Assembly: GCA_018658715.1 (NCBI GenBank)
Contig: JABHUQ010000084.1
Span: forward strand, 1-64,000
Direction: 5' to 3'
Source of the DNA: Fidelibacterota bacterium
GTDB taxonomy: Bacteria; Fidelibacterota; Marinisomatia; Marinisomatales; UBA1611
Length of the DNA stretch: 64,000 nucleotides
A program made the translations under genes and the position numbers. Of the stretch, positions 1 through 9,108 are shown one piece after another. The number at the start of each line of letters is the position of its first letter. Position 1 is the stretch's first letter. The notes under the pieces are model-generated. The model saw nothing but the letters and a program-made list of their open reading frames with translations, searched no databases and was not told where the DNA came from.

Positions 1-1
1 A

Positions 2-67
2 ATGTATATCTATATGATCCAGGCTGGAGAATTCAGGCAGACTAAGAAGATGGTACTACTTAAGTAA
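2..67 (+). CDS. C-terminal end of a T9SS-sorted secreted protein (partial)
   Basis: An open frame enters from the left edge and stops at TAA 65-67. Its 21 residues (YIYMIQAGEFRQTKKMVLLK preceded by Met) match the last strand of the type A type IX secretion sorting domain: aromatic-rich strand, AG turn, then KKMVLLK at the extreme end. The complete domain of the 16169-19381 gene ends almost the same way (YIYQL, AGNH, TRKMVLIK). The protein is inferred to be exported through the Sec and T9SS pathways. A strong terminator follows 24 bases later. The body of the gene lies outside the window. Confidence 0.75.
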   Translation: MYIYMIQAGEFRQTKKMVLLK

Positions 68-90
68 GAAATATAAAATCTTATAAGAAA

Positions 91-115
91 GCCTCGATTA
101 GTCGGGGCTTTTTTG
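91..115 (+). terminator. Rho-independent terminator after the T9SS protein gene
   Basis: The hairpin GCCTCGA-TTAG-TCGGGGC (one G-T pair) is followed directly by TTTTTTG. It lies 24 bases after the stop of the partial T9SS gene. Confidence 0.85.
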
Positions 116-135
116 TTTCTGATTGAAGTCCCCCT

Positions 136-472
136 ATAGGTGTATGTCTTTTATGAAGTTTTGTTTGACTGTCTCTCCCCACAAAGAAATCGGTTACCCC
201 AAAACCTTAGTCACCCAAGCTTAGCTGCATCCTAAATGCCGGGCAAGATTAGTTCTAGTAAAGTTATGTTTGTTAACCAAATGAAGGAATCGTAGCTTTC
301 TCTCTTCTCCGGTTTCCATTTCTTGCTTCTTTTTCAATCTTAAAATGGCAAAATATTCATCATCTAATATTAGGTTTCTTCCGTGTTTATAGGCATTTAC
401 GGGGAATGTAAAATAGTTCGTGTTACCAAACGTTCTGTGGAGCCATGTGATAAACGGACATGTAAAAACCAT
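136..472 (-). pseudogene. Decayed helix-turn-helix DNA-binding protein
   Basis: Reading leftward from an ATG at 470-472, the frame encodes a basic, helical stretch (ILRLKKKQEMETGEERK) and then what looks like a helix-turn-helix, NLARHLGCS. There the frame meets TAA, but the same frame continues with AWVTKVLG, another stop, and PISLWGETVKQN. Read through the first stop, the two pieces form LARHLGCS-x-AWVTKVLG, a typical HTH of recombinase-associated or phage-type regulators. Two in-frame stops across one recognisable motif suggest a gene in decay. A short real gene of 83 residues remains possible. Function unknown. Confidence 0.35.
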
Positions 473-585
473 ATCCGTTTTTTGTTTCTATTTGCTAAAC
501 CCACAGGTTAACATCAAATAAATAATAATTTTGACTACAAATTATCTGTTTTTAGTAATTGACTGCGAAATGCAAGGTATGTAAT

Positions 586-616
586 AAAAAAGGGCATAAA
601 TAACATGCCCTTTTTA
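586..616 (-). terminator. Terminator of the DEAD-box helicase gene
   Basis: AAAAAGGGCAT, a seven-base loop, then ATGCCCTTTTTAT forms a symmetric stem with A/T runs on both sides. It sits 5 bases beyond the helicase stop codon at 621. The symmetry would allow it to stop transcription from either direction. Confidence 0.75.
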
Positions 617-620
617 TATT

Positions 621-2363
621 TTAACTTTTATTCCTTCGAGGTTTCCCTTTATTAGAATCGCTTCGACGCTTTTTCCGAGACCTTTTCCATCCATCTCGAC
701 TTCCTCTGTTTTTTTTCTTATAGGATTTATTTTTTGATGATGATTTAAATGCAGGTTTCTCTTTAGAAACTTCTACTAAAATAGGCACCCCATCAAACTT
801 TAAATTTTTCATTCCCTTGATAAGATTAGCGGTCTCTCTGCCATCCAGTTCAAAAAAAGAAAACTTTTTCATTATTTCAATTTGACCAATTTCAACGGAA
901 CTAGATTTTAAAGCTTGATTGATAAGACCAATTAATTTAACTGGCTCAAGGCTATTTTTACTACCAAGGTTTATAAAGAAATTAGTATAAGAAATTCTGC
1001 GGCCTTTATTTTTCTTTTTTCTATCTGATTTTCTATCAGACACATTAATATCTCGTGCATTTTTATAATAAGCTAAAAAACGATTGAATTCAGCTGATAC
1101 AAAATGTTTGATTAATTCTTCTCGATCTAGCCAAGCAAGTTTTTCATAAATAGCAGGTAAAAATGGTTCAATTTGCCCCTCATCCACATTGACTTTTTCA
1201 ATTTTATCAATCAACGCATACAATTGTTTTTGACAAATATCTTTTCCACTTGGAACAAGTTCCTTTGAAAAGGAAATACTTGATATACGTTCAATCTCTT
1301 TTATTTTCCTCATATCGCGAGTATGAATAATGGCAATCGAAATACCGCTTTTTCCTGCACGACCTGTTCGGCCACTTCGGTGAACATATATTTCTGAATC
1401 ATCTGGTAAATTATAATTAATAACATGGGTCAAATCATCAACATCCAAACCACGAGCGGCTACATCTGTAGCAACCAGCATATGAAGCTGACCTTTACGA
1501 AACCGTCCCATAACTTCATCTCTTTGTGCTTGAGATAAATCTCCATGAATTGCATCAGCATTATATCCATCATGCATTAATTTATTTGCAACTTCTTTTG
1601 TTTCTCTCCGGGTGCGACAAAATGTGATACCATATATATTTGGATTCATATCTGCAATGCGTTTTAAGACAGCATAACGATCCTTTGCATGAACCATATA
1701 ATAAATATGCTTAACATTGTCTGCTCCCATATTAACACGTGCAGCTGCAATTTGAACAGGATCATGCATATACTGTTTCGTGATTGAAATAATTCGCTTA
1801 GACATGGTAGCTGAAAAAAGTAATGTTTTTCTTTCGGTGGGAGTGTTAGACAAAATAGCATCTAAATCATCTTTGAATCCCATGGAAAGCATTTCATCAG
1901 CCTCATCAAGAATTATCCTACGAACACTACCGATTTTTAATACTTTTCTCTTAATCAGATCTTTGGTACGACCTGGTGTTCCAACAACAATATGAGCCCC
2001 TTTTTTTATGGCTCTTATTTGAGTCTCAATACTTGCGCCCCCATAAACGGCTACAGTATTTAACCCTTTAATATATTTTGCATATTTAGTTAAATCTTTT
2101 GTGATTTGGACACATAATTCACGAGTTGGACATAAAACTAAACTTTGAGTTTCTTTTTGGTCCAATCGTGTTAATTGTATCGAAGGTAAACCAAATGCAG
2201 CTGTTTTCCCAGTTCCAGTTTGCGCCGTAGCAATTAAATCCCCTTTCTCTGATAAAAGATGGGGGATAGTTTGTGCCTGAATAGGAGTTGGGGTTTCAAA
2301 ACCCAATTCTGTTATGGCTCTAAGTATGGGATCTGATAAAGTTGCTTCTTTGAATGAATTCAT
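621..2363 (-). CDS. DEAD-box ATP-dependent RNA helicase with DbpA-type RNA-binding domain
   Basis: 580 residues. The two RecA-like domains carry the family motifs: Q motif near residues 20-30 (GFETPTPIQ), Walker A AQTGTGKT at 47-54, PTREL near 79, DEAD at 153-156, SAT near 184-186 and HRSGRTGRAG late in domain 2. After about residue 430 comes a DbpA/CsdA-like RNA-binding fold (YTNFFINLGSKNSLEP through VPILVEVS). The last 35 residues are a Lys/Arg/Ser-rich tail. The family unwinds short RNA duplexes in ribosome assembly and cold-stress RNA remodelling, in the cytoplasm. It is a stand-alone gene closed by a terminator at 586-616. The exact orthologue (DeaD/CsdA or RhlE type) cannot be fixed from sequence alone. 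Confidence 0.95.
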   Translation of the reverse strand: MNSFKEATLSDPILRAITELGFETPTPIQAQTIPHLLSEKGDLIATAQTGTGKTAAFGLPSIQLTRLDQKETQSLVLCPTRELCVQITKDLTKYAKYIKGLNTVAVYGGASIETQIRAIKKGAHIVVGTPGRTKDLIKRKVLKIGSVRRIILDEADEMLSMGFKDDLDAILSNTPTERKTLLFSATMSKRIISITKQYMHDPVQIAAARVNMGADNVKHIYYMVHAKDRYAVLKRIADMNPNIYGITFCRTRRETKEVANKLMHDGYNADAIHGDLSQAQRDEVMGRFRKGQLHMLVATDVAARGLDVDDLTHVINYNLPDDSEIYVHRSGRTGRAGKSGISIAIIHTRDMRKIKEIERISSISFSKELVPSGKDICQKQLYALIDKIEKVNVDEGQIEPFLPAIYEKLAWLDREELIKHFVSAEFNRFLAYYKNARDINVSDRKSDRKKKNKGRRISYTNFFINLGSKNSLEPVKLIGLINQALKSSSVEIGQIEIMKKFSFFELDGRETANLIKGMKNLKFDGVPILVEVSKEKPAFKSSSKNKSYKKKNRGSRDGWKRSRKKRRSDSNKGKPRRNKS

Positions 2364-2495
2364 TTCTTTTCGTATTAATTAAGGGCGAGAAGGTAGTATT
2401 GATAAAAGTAAGGAAAGAGTGGAATAAAAATTATTTTTATAGTAATAAAATAACTACAGAACTAAGATTTCGAAAATAATTAAAATTAAATATTT

Positions 2496-3269
2496 TTAAT
2501 TTATTGTTTCAGGATTTAACATGGTTGGAAAATCCAATGAAATATCATCACTACCAATACCATCAAAAGGATCTTCCAGGTCATCTTGAATATTATCGAG
2601 TGAGGTTAATACAAGGCCATACATTATGGATAGTCCAAAACCGAATATTGCAGAGTTTGAGTCTGCAATAAATGCAAAAAAAGGTGCAAAGACAATTGGA
2701 AAAACATTCAAAAAAACTTTCGAATATGCGCGTAGTGAATTGGGCGTTCGATAGTTTTTTATATTAATTATATTTTCAACTTGAACAATCATGATGCGTA
2801 AATATTGATTTAGCCTTGATGTCTCATTTACAGATAATCCAATTTCTCTTAAGTCTTCGTGCCTTAATGATATTTCTTTAAACACATCAATAATATCATT
2901 ATATGATTTTTCATTTGGTTTATCAGCCATTAAATATGAAGAAATCAAATCGAAAAATGATGTGTATAATGAATCTAATTTATTTATTAAGGGCGAAGTA
3001 TCTTTTTCAACCCAGTGCAAATGGGCTATTCTAATAGCTAGAGCACTTCCTTTGATTTCAGAAAAGTGAGTTAAGGCTTTTTCCCTACGCGCATAAGCAG
3101 CATTGATTGAAAAAACAATTGGAAAAACAATTGCAATACCGATTAAATCGGTAGGCATATCAAATATAAATCCCATTTCTAAACATATATAAGTGAATAA
3201 ACAGGATAGGGCGATTACAAGGATGGATTTAAAATCAATAACATCAAAAAAATGTTTTAATTTAATCAT
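2496..3269 (-). CDS. Bestrophin-like membrane protein (putative anion channel)
   Basis: 257 residues with two hydrophobic helices near the N-terminus (about 15-55) and a hydrophobic pair near 190-225. The order of motifs fits bacterial bestrophins: a positively charged segment after TM2 (NAAYARREKAL, as in the N-x-x-x-D/A-R-W region), a long helical cytoplasmic core, YRTPNSLRAYSKVF before TM3, and an acidic clasp just after TM4 (NIQDDLEDPFDGIGSDD). The family forms pentameric anion channels in the inner membrane. This copy is divergent and somewhat shorter than the usual 280-300 residues. The call rests on motif order by eye. It stands alone, with AT-rich spacers on both sides. Confidence 0.6.
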   Translation of the reverse strand: MIKLKHFFDVIDFKSILVIALSCLFTYICLEMGFIFDMPTDLIGIAIVFPIVFSINAAYARREKALTHFSEIKGSALAIRIAHLHWVEKDTSPLINKLDSLYTSFFDLISSYLMADKPNEKSYNDIIDVFKEISLRHEDLREIGLSVNETSRLNQYLRIMIVQVENIINIKNYRTPNSLRAYSKVFLNVFPIVFAPFFAFIADSNSAIFGFGLSIMYGLVLTSLDNIQDDLEDPFDGIGSDDISLDFPTMLNPETIN

Positions 3270-3342
3270 TAGGTTATTCTCCGGCTAAATAATTGGCAGA
3301 AATATTTCTGAATCAATTTGAAATTCCAAGAGAAATAAATAA

Positions 3343-3942
3343 TTAAAATATTTTTCTAAATTCGTGAAGAGCAAGACGGGCACACATATCTGCTGTTTGT
3401 GCTAAATCGAGTCCGCTATACCAATAATGATGAGACCAAACAAGTTTCCCGGTGTATGGTTCGTGCAATTTTAACATTAGGCCAACACGTGCTCGAATAT
3501 ATTCTAAACGACTACCTTTTTGAACATTTCCACCGTGAGTGGTGGATGTGGATACTTGTGATTGAGATGATTCTTCAGAGTTTTCACTTGATTGAGATAC
3601 AGTTGTTTCAGTAAATCCCCTATCTTCTGAGTAATATGGAATTACCATAATTTCCTTATCCGTATAATCTGAAATTATACAAGTGAAATGTAATGCGCTT
3701 AAACCTTCTCCCACCACAATTTCTGTTTCATCATTTTTATTTTCTATTACATCATAACCTAATTTCATAAAAGAATGCGTCATACTATTCTTAATAATTT
3801 CTCCAGAACCTGAGAAATGTTTATAATCATGGATGGGTTGTAAATGAATAGAGCCAACATTTACAAATCGGTAAGATTCATCTAATGCAGGTGCTTGCCA
3901 GCATCCCAAAAATAATGGGATTAAGAGAAGAAGTTTCTTCAT
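3343..3942 (-). CDS. Hypothetical lipoprotein with Ser/Gln-rich linker
   Basis: 199 residues. The N-terminus is a lipoprotein signal, MKKLLLLIPLFLGC, with Cys14 as the predicted lipidated residue. Residues about 25-100 and 145-199 look like an alpha/beta periplasmic fold, split by a low-complexity stretch around 115-140 rich in Ser, Glu, Gln and Thr. I do not recognise the family. The general pattern resembles small outer-membrane lipoproteins of the DUF4136/LpoB sort, but no diagnostic motif is present. It overlaps the upstream TPR-like gene by 4 bases (ATGA), so the two are co-translated. Confidence 0.7.
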   Translation of the reverse strand: MKKLLLLIPLFLGCWQAPALDESYRFVNVGSIHLQPIHDYKHFSGSGEIIKNSMTHSFMKLGYDVIENKNDETEIVVGEGLSALHFTCIISDYTDKEIMVIPYYSEDRGFTETTVSQSSENSEESSQSQVSTSTTHGGNVQKGSRLEYIRARVGLMLKLHEPYTGKLVWSHHYWYSGLDLAQTADMCARLALHEFRKIF

Positions 3943-4244
3943 TTTAATTGTTTAAGCAACTGAATATGATTATTTGCTTCTAAAATTAGGGAATTATTAT
4001 TTGATAATCGTTTGCATTCTTTCCAAGCTTGAAGTGCATTATTTTCGTCATTTAAAGATTCATATAACATACCTTTTAACTGAAAAAGTTCTGGGTTTTT
4101 CGAGTCATTATTTATCACAATCTCTAGATAGGAAAGTGCATTTTTGAAGTCACCTTTATTCATGGATGCAAAAGTCTTATCTAAAGAAGAATCTTGAGCA
4201 GAAATCCATGTAGATAGTATGCCCAATAGAAGCAATTTTTTCAT
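3939..4244 (-). CDS. Small exported TPR-like protein
   Basis: 101 residues. A short signal peptide (MKKLLLLGILSTWISAQ) is followed by about two tetratricopeptide-like helical hairpins: ASMNKGDFKNALSYLE, NDSKNPELFQLKGMLYESL and NDENNALQAWKECKRL. TPR proteins are scaffolds for protein contacts. With the downstream lipoprotein (4-base overlap) it probably works at the periplasmic face of the envelope. No specific partner can be named. Confidence 0.65.
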   Translation of the reverse strand: MKKLLLLGILSTWISAQDSSLDKTFASMNKGDFKNALSYLEIVINNDSKNPELFQLKGMLYESLNDENNALQAWKECKRLSNNNSLILEANNHIQLLKQLK

Positions 4245-4253
4245 GAGATATTC

Positions 4254-4658
4254 TTAAACTTGTTTGAGTTGTTGATTGATGGCTCTTAATATATCTCTAC
4301 GACTAATTTGGCCAACAAGTTTTCCATCTTGAATAACAGGGTAACGTCTAAATCGTGTTTCCATGAACTTCTTTGCTACATCTGCTAAACTCATATCACA
4401 ATCAACAGTTATGAGCTCAGTCGTCATATAATCAGATACATGTCCACTCGGGTTGTTATAATAAGTAGATTCGAATAAAGTGCTTAAACAATCTTTTTCA
4501 GATAACATCCCTACAAGGGCTCCCGAATTATCTACAACAGGTGCACCTGAAATTTTATTCTCAAGTAGATTAGAAATTGCGAATTCCATTTGAGTGTCTG
4601 GTTGGAATGAAATCAATTCCTTTGACATAAAATCTTTTACCGTAAATTTTGTTTCCAT
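4254..4658 (-). CDS. Stand-alone CBS-pair domain protein
   Basis: 134 residues made of two CBS motifs: first half with ISFQPDTQMEFAISNLLENKISGAPVVD, second with ELITVDCDMSLADVAKKFME and RRYPVIQDGKLVGQISRRDIL. CBS pairs bind adenosine nucleotides (AMP, ATP, SAM) and act as energy sensors. No catalytic domain is attached, so it is probably a regulatory module or a partner for another protein. It lies 9 bases upstream of the small TPR gene on the same strand and may be co-transcribed with it. Confidence 0.88.
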   Translation of the reverse strand: METKFTVKDFMSKELISFQPDTQMEFAISNLLENKISGAPVVDNSGALVGMLSEKDCLSTLFESTYYNNPSGHVSDYMTTELITVDCDMSLADVAKKFMETRFRRYPVIQDGKLVGQISRRDILRAINQQLKQV

Positions 4659-4734
4659 GTTATACTCTCCGACCTTTTGTTAAACTTACTAATTAATATT
4701 ACGGGTGGTTAGCTATTTTGTTTCATTCCAGAGA

Positions 4735-5625
4735 TTATTCAAATAAAATATTTTCTTGTTCTAATAATGACTTAGCTCTGGATTGGTAATATATATTTTC
4801 AGGAATTATCTCTGGAAGGATTGAAGTATCAAATTGAATCACTTTTTGAAGCACATCATGAAATTGTTCACGATTTCCTGATTTTTGATGATAAAACTCA
4901 GCTAAATAAACTTGAGACCCAAGGTAATTGGGAAAGGCAGAAATAGCCTGATCAAAATAGGATTTAGATTGAGATAACTCAATACCAGGAATCCGTGTAT
5001 AGAATGCACCAAAAAATCGATAAGGTCCGCCATAGAAATAACTTGGTTCCAAAGAAATGATCCGATGCATAATAACTTCGAGCAACTCCCGTTTATTTAA
5101 GCGTTCCATAATGGGTTTGTTATTTAAATATTTAGCTTCATTTACGGCCCACCAAAACATACCTGGGACCCATTCAATGGGTGCTTCAGATAATAAAGAC
5201 AGCCATTTAATGGCACTATCTCCTGGAGATTCATTAAAGTGAGTTTGGAAATTGGGTTGGTTTTTTATGGCAGTAATGGCTACATGATAGCCCTGATAAA
5301 ATAAACTATCTTTTACAGAAGGGTCTTCTTCAATGAACATAGCTTGGAAATATAATGCTTGGCTTACACGGGCTGATAAAGCGGGATCAGATGGGTTTGC
5401 ATTCCAGGCTAGTGTAAGAAAATAGCAAGCTTTTTCTGCATTAAAAGGAATATGCCTCTTCTCCCAAAATTCATTTCCTTTTTGAACTAGAAATTCGACA
5501 TTTTGTATTTTTGCTTCTTCTCTTATGGATTGCGATGAAAAACATCCATTTAGGATAAAAAGAAGAAATCCTGCTGAAAAAATGAATATAAGTAGAATAA
5601 ATTTTTGTTTGCGCACGTGAATCAT
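4735..5625 (-). CDS. TatT-like lipoprotein (TPR-type, TRAP-associated family)
   Basis: 296 residues with a lipoprotein signal (hydrophobic segment ending LLFILNGC, Cys28). The mature part is all-helical with tetratricopeptide-like spacing. The motifs AEKACYFLTLAWNANPSDP, SYFYGGPYRFFGAFYTRIPG, SKSYFDQAISAFPNYLGSQ and a C-terminal ENIYYQSRAKSLLEQE follow the layout of the TatT family (periplasmic partners of some TRAP transporters in Treponema and others). No TRAP permease lies nearby, so a transport role is not supported by context. It is divergent from the phoH gene with only about 50 bases between the starts. Confidence 0.6.
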   Translation of the reverse strand: MIHVRKQKFILLIFIFSAGFLLFILNGCFSSQSIREEAKIQNVEFLVQKGNEFWEKRHIPFNAEKACYFLTLAWNANPSDPALSARVSQALYFQAMFIEEDPSVKDSLFYQGYHVAITAIKNQPNFQTHFNESPGDSAIKWLSLLSEAPIEWVPGMFWWAVNEAKYLNNKPIMERLNKRELLEVIMHRIISLEPSYFYGGPYRFFGAFYTRIPGIELSQSKSYFDQAISAFPNYLGSQVYLAEFYHQKSGNREQFHDVLQKVIQFDTSILPEIIPENIYYQSRAKSLLEQENILFE

Positions 5626-5675
5626 GAATGGTATTGTGTAAATTAAGTGGCTGGAAATTACCGCGTAACTATACT

Positions 5676-6614
5676 ATGGAAAAAGTAATTGATCTAAAAA
5701 CAATCGACCTTACATCTTTATTAGGTGTTGGGGATGCTCATTTAAAATTGGTCGAAAAAGCAACACCAGCAACTATAATATCCCGTGGGGATGAATTAAA
5801 AATACTAGGTGATGGCAAAGATGTGGAATTGGCTCACGAAGTTATTCATGAAATGATCCAAACATTAACGGGTCAAGGCAGTTTAACCATAAAAAATGTT
5901 AAACAACTTATTACGTTAGTTAAAGCAGAAAATGGTCATGAGAAATCTCATAAGGAAGATGTAGTCTTTTATGGCAAAAAAGGTGTTGTTTCTGCACGCA
6001 CTGACGGGCAAGGTATTTATAAGGAATTAGTAGAAAAAAATGATATTGTTTTTTCTATAGGCCCTGCAGGAACAGGTAAAACATTTATGGCCGTTGCATT
6101 TGCGGTTGCAGCATTAGAGAACAATGAAGTGGATAGAATTGTACTATCACGCCCTGCAGTAGAAGCTGGGGAAAGTTTGGGATTCCTTCCTGGTGATTTG
6201 AAAGAAAAAGTAGACCCATATTTAACACCGCTTTATGATGCGCTCGGATTTATGTTTTCACGATCAAAACTTAGACCATTGCTAGAAAAAAAGGTGATTG
6301 AAATTGTTCCTTTAGCTTACATGCGCGGTCGAACACTAGATAATGCTTATATGATTTTGGATGAAGCACAAAATGCAACTGCAATGCAGATGAAAATGTT
6401 CCTTACACGAATTGGGATTAATTCGCGTGCAATTGTGACAGGAGATGTAACTCAAGTTGATTTACCAAAACAATCCACATCAGGATTAATTCAGGTTGCT
6501 GAAATATTGAAAGATGTTGAAGGAATCGGTTTTGTACAGCTAAATGATTCAGATGTTGTTCGTCATCCCCTTGTTCGTAAAATTATTAAAGCTTATGATA
6601 AGAAAAAGTATTAA
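5676..6614 (+). CDS. PhoH family ATPase (PhoL/YbeZ type)
   Basis: 312 residues from the ATG at 5676. The frame is open upstream to 5628, but that would overlap the divergent promoter and add a non-conserved peptide. An N-terminal KH-like segment (LLGVGDAHLKLVEKATPA) is followed by a P-loop NTPase: Walker A GPAGTGKT at 129-136, the SRPAVEAGESLGFLPGDLKEKVDPY signature, and Walker B ILDEAQN followed by RIGINSRAIVTGDVTQVDLP. The family is linked to RNA processing and 16S rRNA maturation together with YbeY. No ybeY lies next to it here. The following oxidoreductase starts 15 bases later on the same strand. Confidence 0.93.
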   Translation: MEKVIDLKTIDLTSLLGVGDAHLKLVEKATPATIISRGDELKILGDGKDVELAHEVIHEMIQTLTGQGSLTIKNVKQLITLVKAENGHEKSHKEDVVFYGKKGVVSARTDGQGIYKELVEKNDIVFSIGPAGTGKTFMAVAFAVAALENNEVDRIVLSRPAVEAGESLGFLPGDLKEKVDPYLTPLYDALGFMFSRSKLRPLLEKKVIEIVPLAYMRGRTLDNAYMILDEAQNATAMQMKMFLTRIGINSRAIVTGDVTQVDLPKQSTSGLIQVAEILKDVEGIGFVQLNDSDVVRHPLVRKIIKAYDKKKY

Positions 6615-6629
6615 TCACTTTTATAAGCC

Positions 6630-7844
6630 ATGATTTCTAAACCCTTTTGGTTATCCGAAGATTCTCTTGGTTTCGACCAATTACAACAATATCCAACATT
6701 AGCATCAAAAGAAACAGCAGACGTTTGTATTGTGGGTGGTGGTATTGTTGGTACTTTTATTGCTTACTGGCTTTCAGAACATAATATTTCTGTTATTTTA
6801 TTGGAGAAAGATGTAATTGCTGGAGCCGCTTCTGGTAGAAATACTGGATTTATTCTTCCGGGAACTGTTGAACATTTTAATAGAGCTGTGTTCTTGTATG
6901 GAAAAGATAAGGCACTCTCAATATGGAGATTTACAGAGAAAAATTATAAGCAAATATTAGATATTTCTCAGGAAGAAAAGATTGATTACGATATTCAAGA
7001 AAATGGGAGTCTAATACTTGCGGGAAGTGAACAAGAGCATAAAGAATTAAAAGAATCTATTGCGTTATTATCTCAAGCACAGGTACAAGCAGAATGGATG
7101 CCAAAATCATTTGTAGAAGAGCAAATGGGGACACCGCAATTATTTGGAGCGATAAAAACCAAAATTGGAGCAGGGATTCAGCCAGTTAAACTTGTTAATG
7201 CACTTTCGAGTGTAAACCAAAAACGGGGTATTTCCATTTTTGAAAAATCTTCAGTCATTGATATAAAAGAATATGAATCCAATTCGATACAAATAATAAC
7301 AGAGCAAGGGTCTGTAGATTGCTCTATGGCAATTGTGTCTGCAAATGCATATACAAGTCAAATATTAAATTCTTTTTCAGAATTAATTTTCCCTTTCCAA
7401 GGGCAAGCATTTGTTACTGATCCCATTCCAACTCGATTATTTAATGAAGTTATTTATGCAAATTTTGGTTTTGAATATTGGCGACAATTAAAAGATGGCA
7501 GATTAATGGTTGGAGGATTTCGTGAAAAAGATCCTAAAAAGGGAGAGGGTTTTTCTACCGAAATAAATATTGAATTGATTCATGGGTTATACGATTATTT
7601 CAACCAGCTTTTTCCTCAAGCAGGGCAGCCATCTATTTCTCATTATTGGGCGGGAACAATGGGCTTTAGTCAAGATGGACTTCCTATTGTGGGCAATACA
7701 CATATGCCTCATTGTTTTGTTTGTGGAGGCTTTACAGGGCATGGATTAGGATTTGCTTCCGCCATTGGTGAATTGACTGCAAATTTGATTGTAAATGGAA
7801 AAGCTGACGATTCTAATTTATTTCATATATCCCGTTTCAATTAA
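6630..7844 (+). CDS. FAD-dependent oxidoreductase of the DAO (glycine/D-amino acid oxidase) family
   Basis: 404 residues. It opens with a Rossmann FAD motif (VCIVGGGIVGTFIAYWLSE, about 33-51), an acidic ribose-binding residue (LLEKDVIAGAASGRNTGF), and ends with the family's second FAD-contact region (GTMGFSQDGLPIVGN and CGGFTGHGLGFASAIGELTANLI). Members oxidise secondary or primary amines such as glycine, sarcosine or D-amino acids. The substrate is not evident. It is cytoplasmic with no signal peptide. It follows phoH closely but is functionally nearer to the amino acid/acyl-CoA genes downstream. Confidence 0.88.
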   Translation: MISKPFWLSEDSLGFDQLQQYPTLASKETADVCIVGGGIVGTFIAYWLSEHNISVILLEKDVIAGAASGRNTGFILPGTVEHFNRAVFLYGKDKALSIWRFTEKNYKQILDISQEEKIDYDIQENGSLILAGSEQEHKELKESIALLSQAQVQAEWMPKSFVEEQMGTPQLFGAIKTKIGAGIQPVKLVNALSSVNQKRGISIFEKSSVIDIKEYESNSIQIITEQGSVDCSMAIVSANAYTSQILNSFSELIFPFQGQAFVTDPIPTRLFNEVIYANFGFEYWRQLKDGRLMVGGFREKDPKKGEGFSTEINIELIHGLYDYFNQLFPQAGQPSISHYWAGTMGFSQDGLPIVGNTHMPHCFVCGGFTGHGLGFASAIGELTANLIVNGKADDSNLFHISRFN

Positions 7845-7926
7845 ACATTATGGACGTATTAAAAAATCGCAAAAATATTTAGTGATAAGAAGTAATTTCA
7901 AGTCCTATATATAAGGATAATTCATT

Positions 7927-9108
7927 GTGATTAATGCTGTAATTGTAAATGCCAAAAGAACTCCCGTAGGCTCATTTCAAGGCGAACTTTCATCTCTAAG
8001 TGCGCCAGAATTGGGTGCTAGAGTTATTCAAAATATTCTTTCAACAACATCCATTTCCCACGACATAATAGATGAAGTGATTTTGGGAAATGTATTATCA
8101 TCCGGAATTGGTCAAGCCCCAGCCCGTCAAGCTGCTATTAATGGTGGACTTTTAAATACGGTTGAATGTTTAACTATCAATAAAATGTGCGGATCAGGGT
8201 TAAAAGCAGTTATGCTTGGTGAACAAGCCATAAAAACAGGTGATGCCCATGTGGTTCTTGCTGGTGGAATGGAAAGTATGACAAATGCTCCTTATTTGCT
8301 TCCAAAGGCTAGAGCTGGTTTTCGATTAGGTCATGCAAAAATGATTGATAGTATTATTCATGATGGACTTTGGGACGCTTATAACAATATGCATATGGGT
8401 AATTGTGCAGAATTATGTGCAAGAGATAGGAACTATTCTCGGGAAGGACAAGATGCATTTGCTATTGAATCTTATGAACGAGCTCAAAAGGCTACAGAGA
8501 ATGGTTGGTTTAATGATGAAATAGTTCCAATAAATATTTCGATGCGAAGAGGGGATGATTTAACCATATCCAGAGATGAAGAACCAACCAGAGCGAAATT
8601 CGAAAAAATTCCAAATCTTAGACCTGCTTTTGAGAAAGAAGGTACTATCACAGCAGCAAATGCATCTAAAATAAATGATGGTGCTGCGACTGTACTTATG
8701 ATGTCAGAAACAAGAGCGCATGAACTCGGATTAAAACCGCTGGTTACAATTATTGGTCACGCTTCTGCCGCCCATGAGCCGGAATGGTTTACAACAGCCC
8801 CAGGAAAAGCAATTAATAAAGTATTAGATAAAACAGGCTTAAGTGCTAATGATATAGATTTATGGGAAATAAATGAAGCATTTGCCCCTGTGACCATGGC
8901 GGCAATGGATGATTTTAATTTGCCTAAAGATAAAGTGAATATTCATGGTGGCGCCATAGCTATCGGGCATCCGATTGGTGCATCTGGCGCGCGTATATTA
9001 ACAACATTGATTCACGCTATGCGGCGCATTGACGCACGAAAAGGATTAGCCACTTTATGTATCGGTGGTGGAGAGGCATCTGCAATTATTGTGGAGGCAT
9101 TATGGTAA
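7927..9108 (+). CDS. Acetyl-CoA C-acetyltransferase (thiolase)
   Basis: 393 residues, starting at GTG 7927 with an AAGGA ribosome site about 10 bases upstream. All thiolase landmarks are present: nucleophilic Cys in NKMCGSGLKAVMLG (about 88), NEAFAPV, the GGAIAIGHPIGASGARI catalytic His motif, and the C-terminal CIGGGEASA catalytic Cys. It forms or cleaves acetoacetyl-CoA and related 3-ketoacyl-CoAs in the cytoplasm. The stop overlaps the start of the acyl-CoA dehydrogenase gene, and a leucine dehydrogenase follows, so degradation of branched-chain amino or fatty acids is a reasonable pathway inference. Confidence 0.95.
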   Translation: MINAVIVNAKRTPVGSFQGELSSLSAPELGARVIQNILSTTSISHDIIDEVILGNVLSSGIGQAPARQAAINGGLLNTVECLTINKMCGSGLKAVMLGEQAIKTGDAHVVLAGGMESMTNAPYLLPKARAGFRLGHAKMIDSIIHDGLWDAYNNMHMGNCAELCARDRNYSREGQDAFAIESYERAQKATENGWFNDEIVPINISMRRGDDLTISRDEEPTRAKFEKIPNLRPAFEKEGTITAANASKINDGAATVLMMSETRAHELGLKPLVTIIGHASAAHEPEWFTTAPGKAINKVLDKTGLSANDIDLWEINEAFAPVTMAAMDDFNLPKDKVNIHGGAIAIGHPIGASGARILTTLIHAMRRIDARKGLATLCIGGGEASAIIVEALW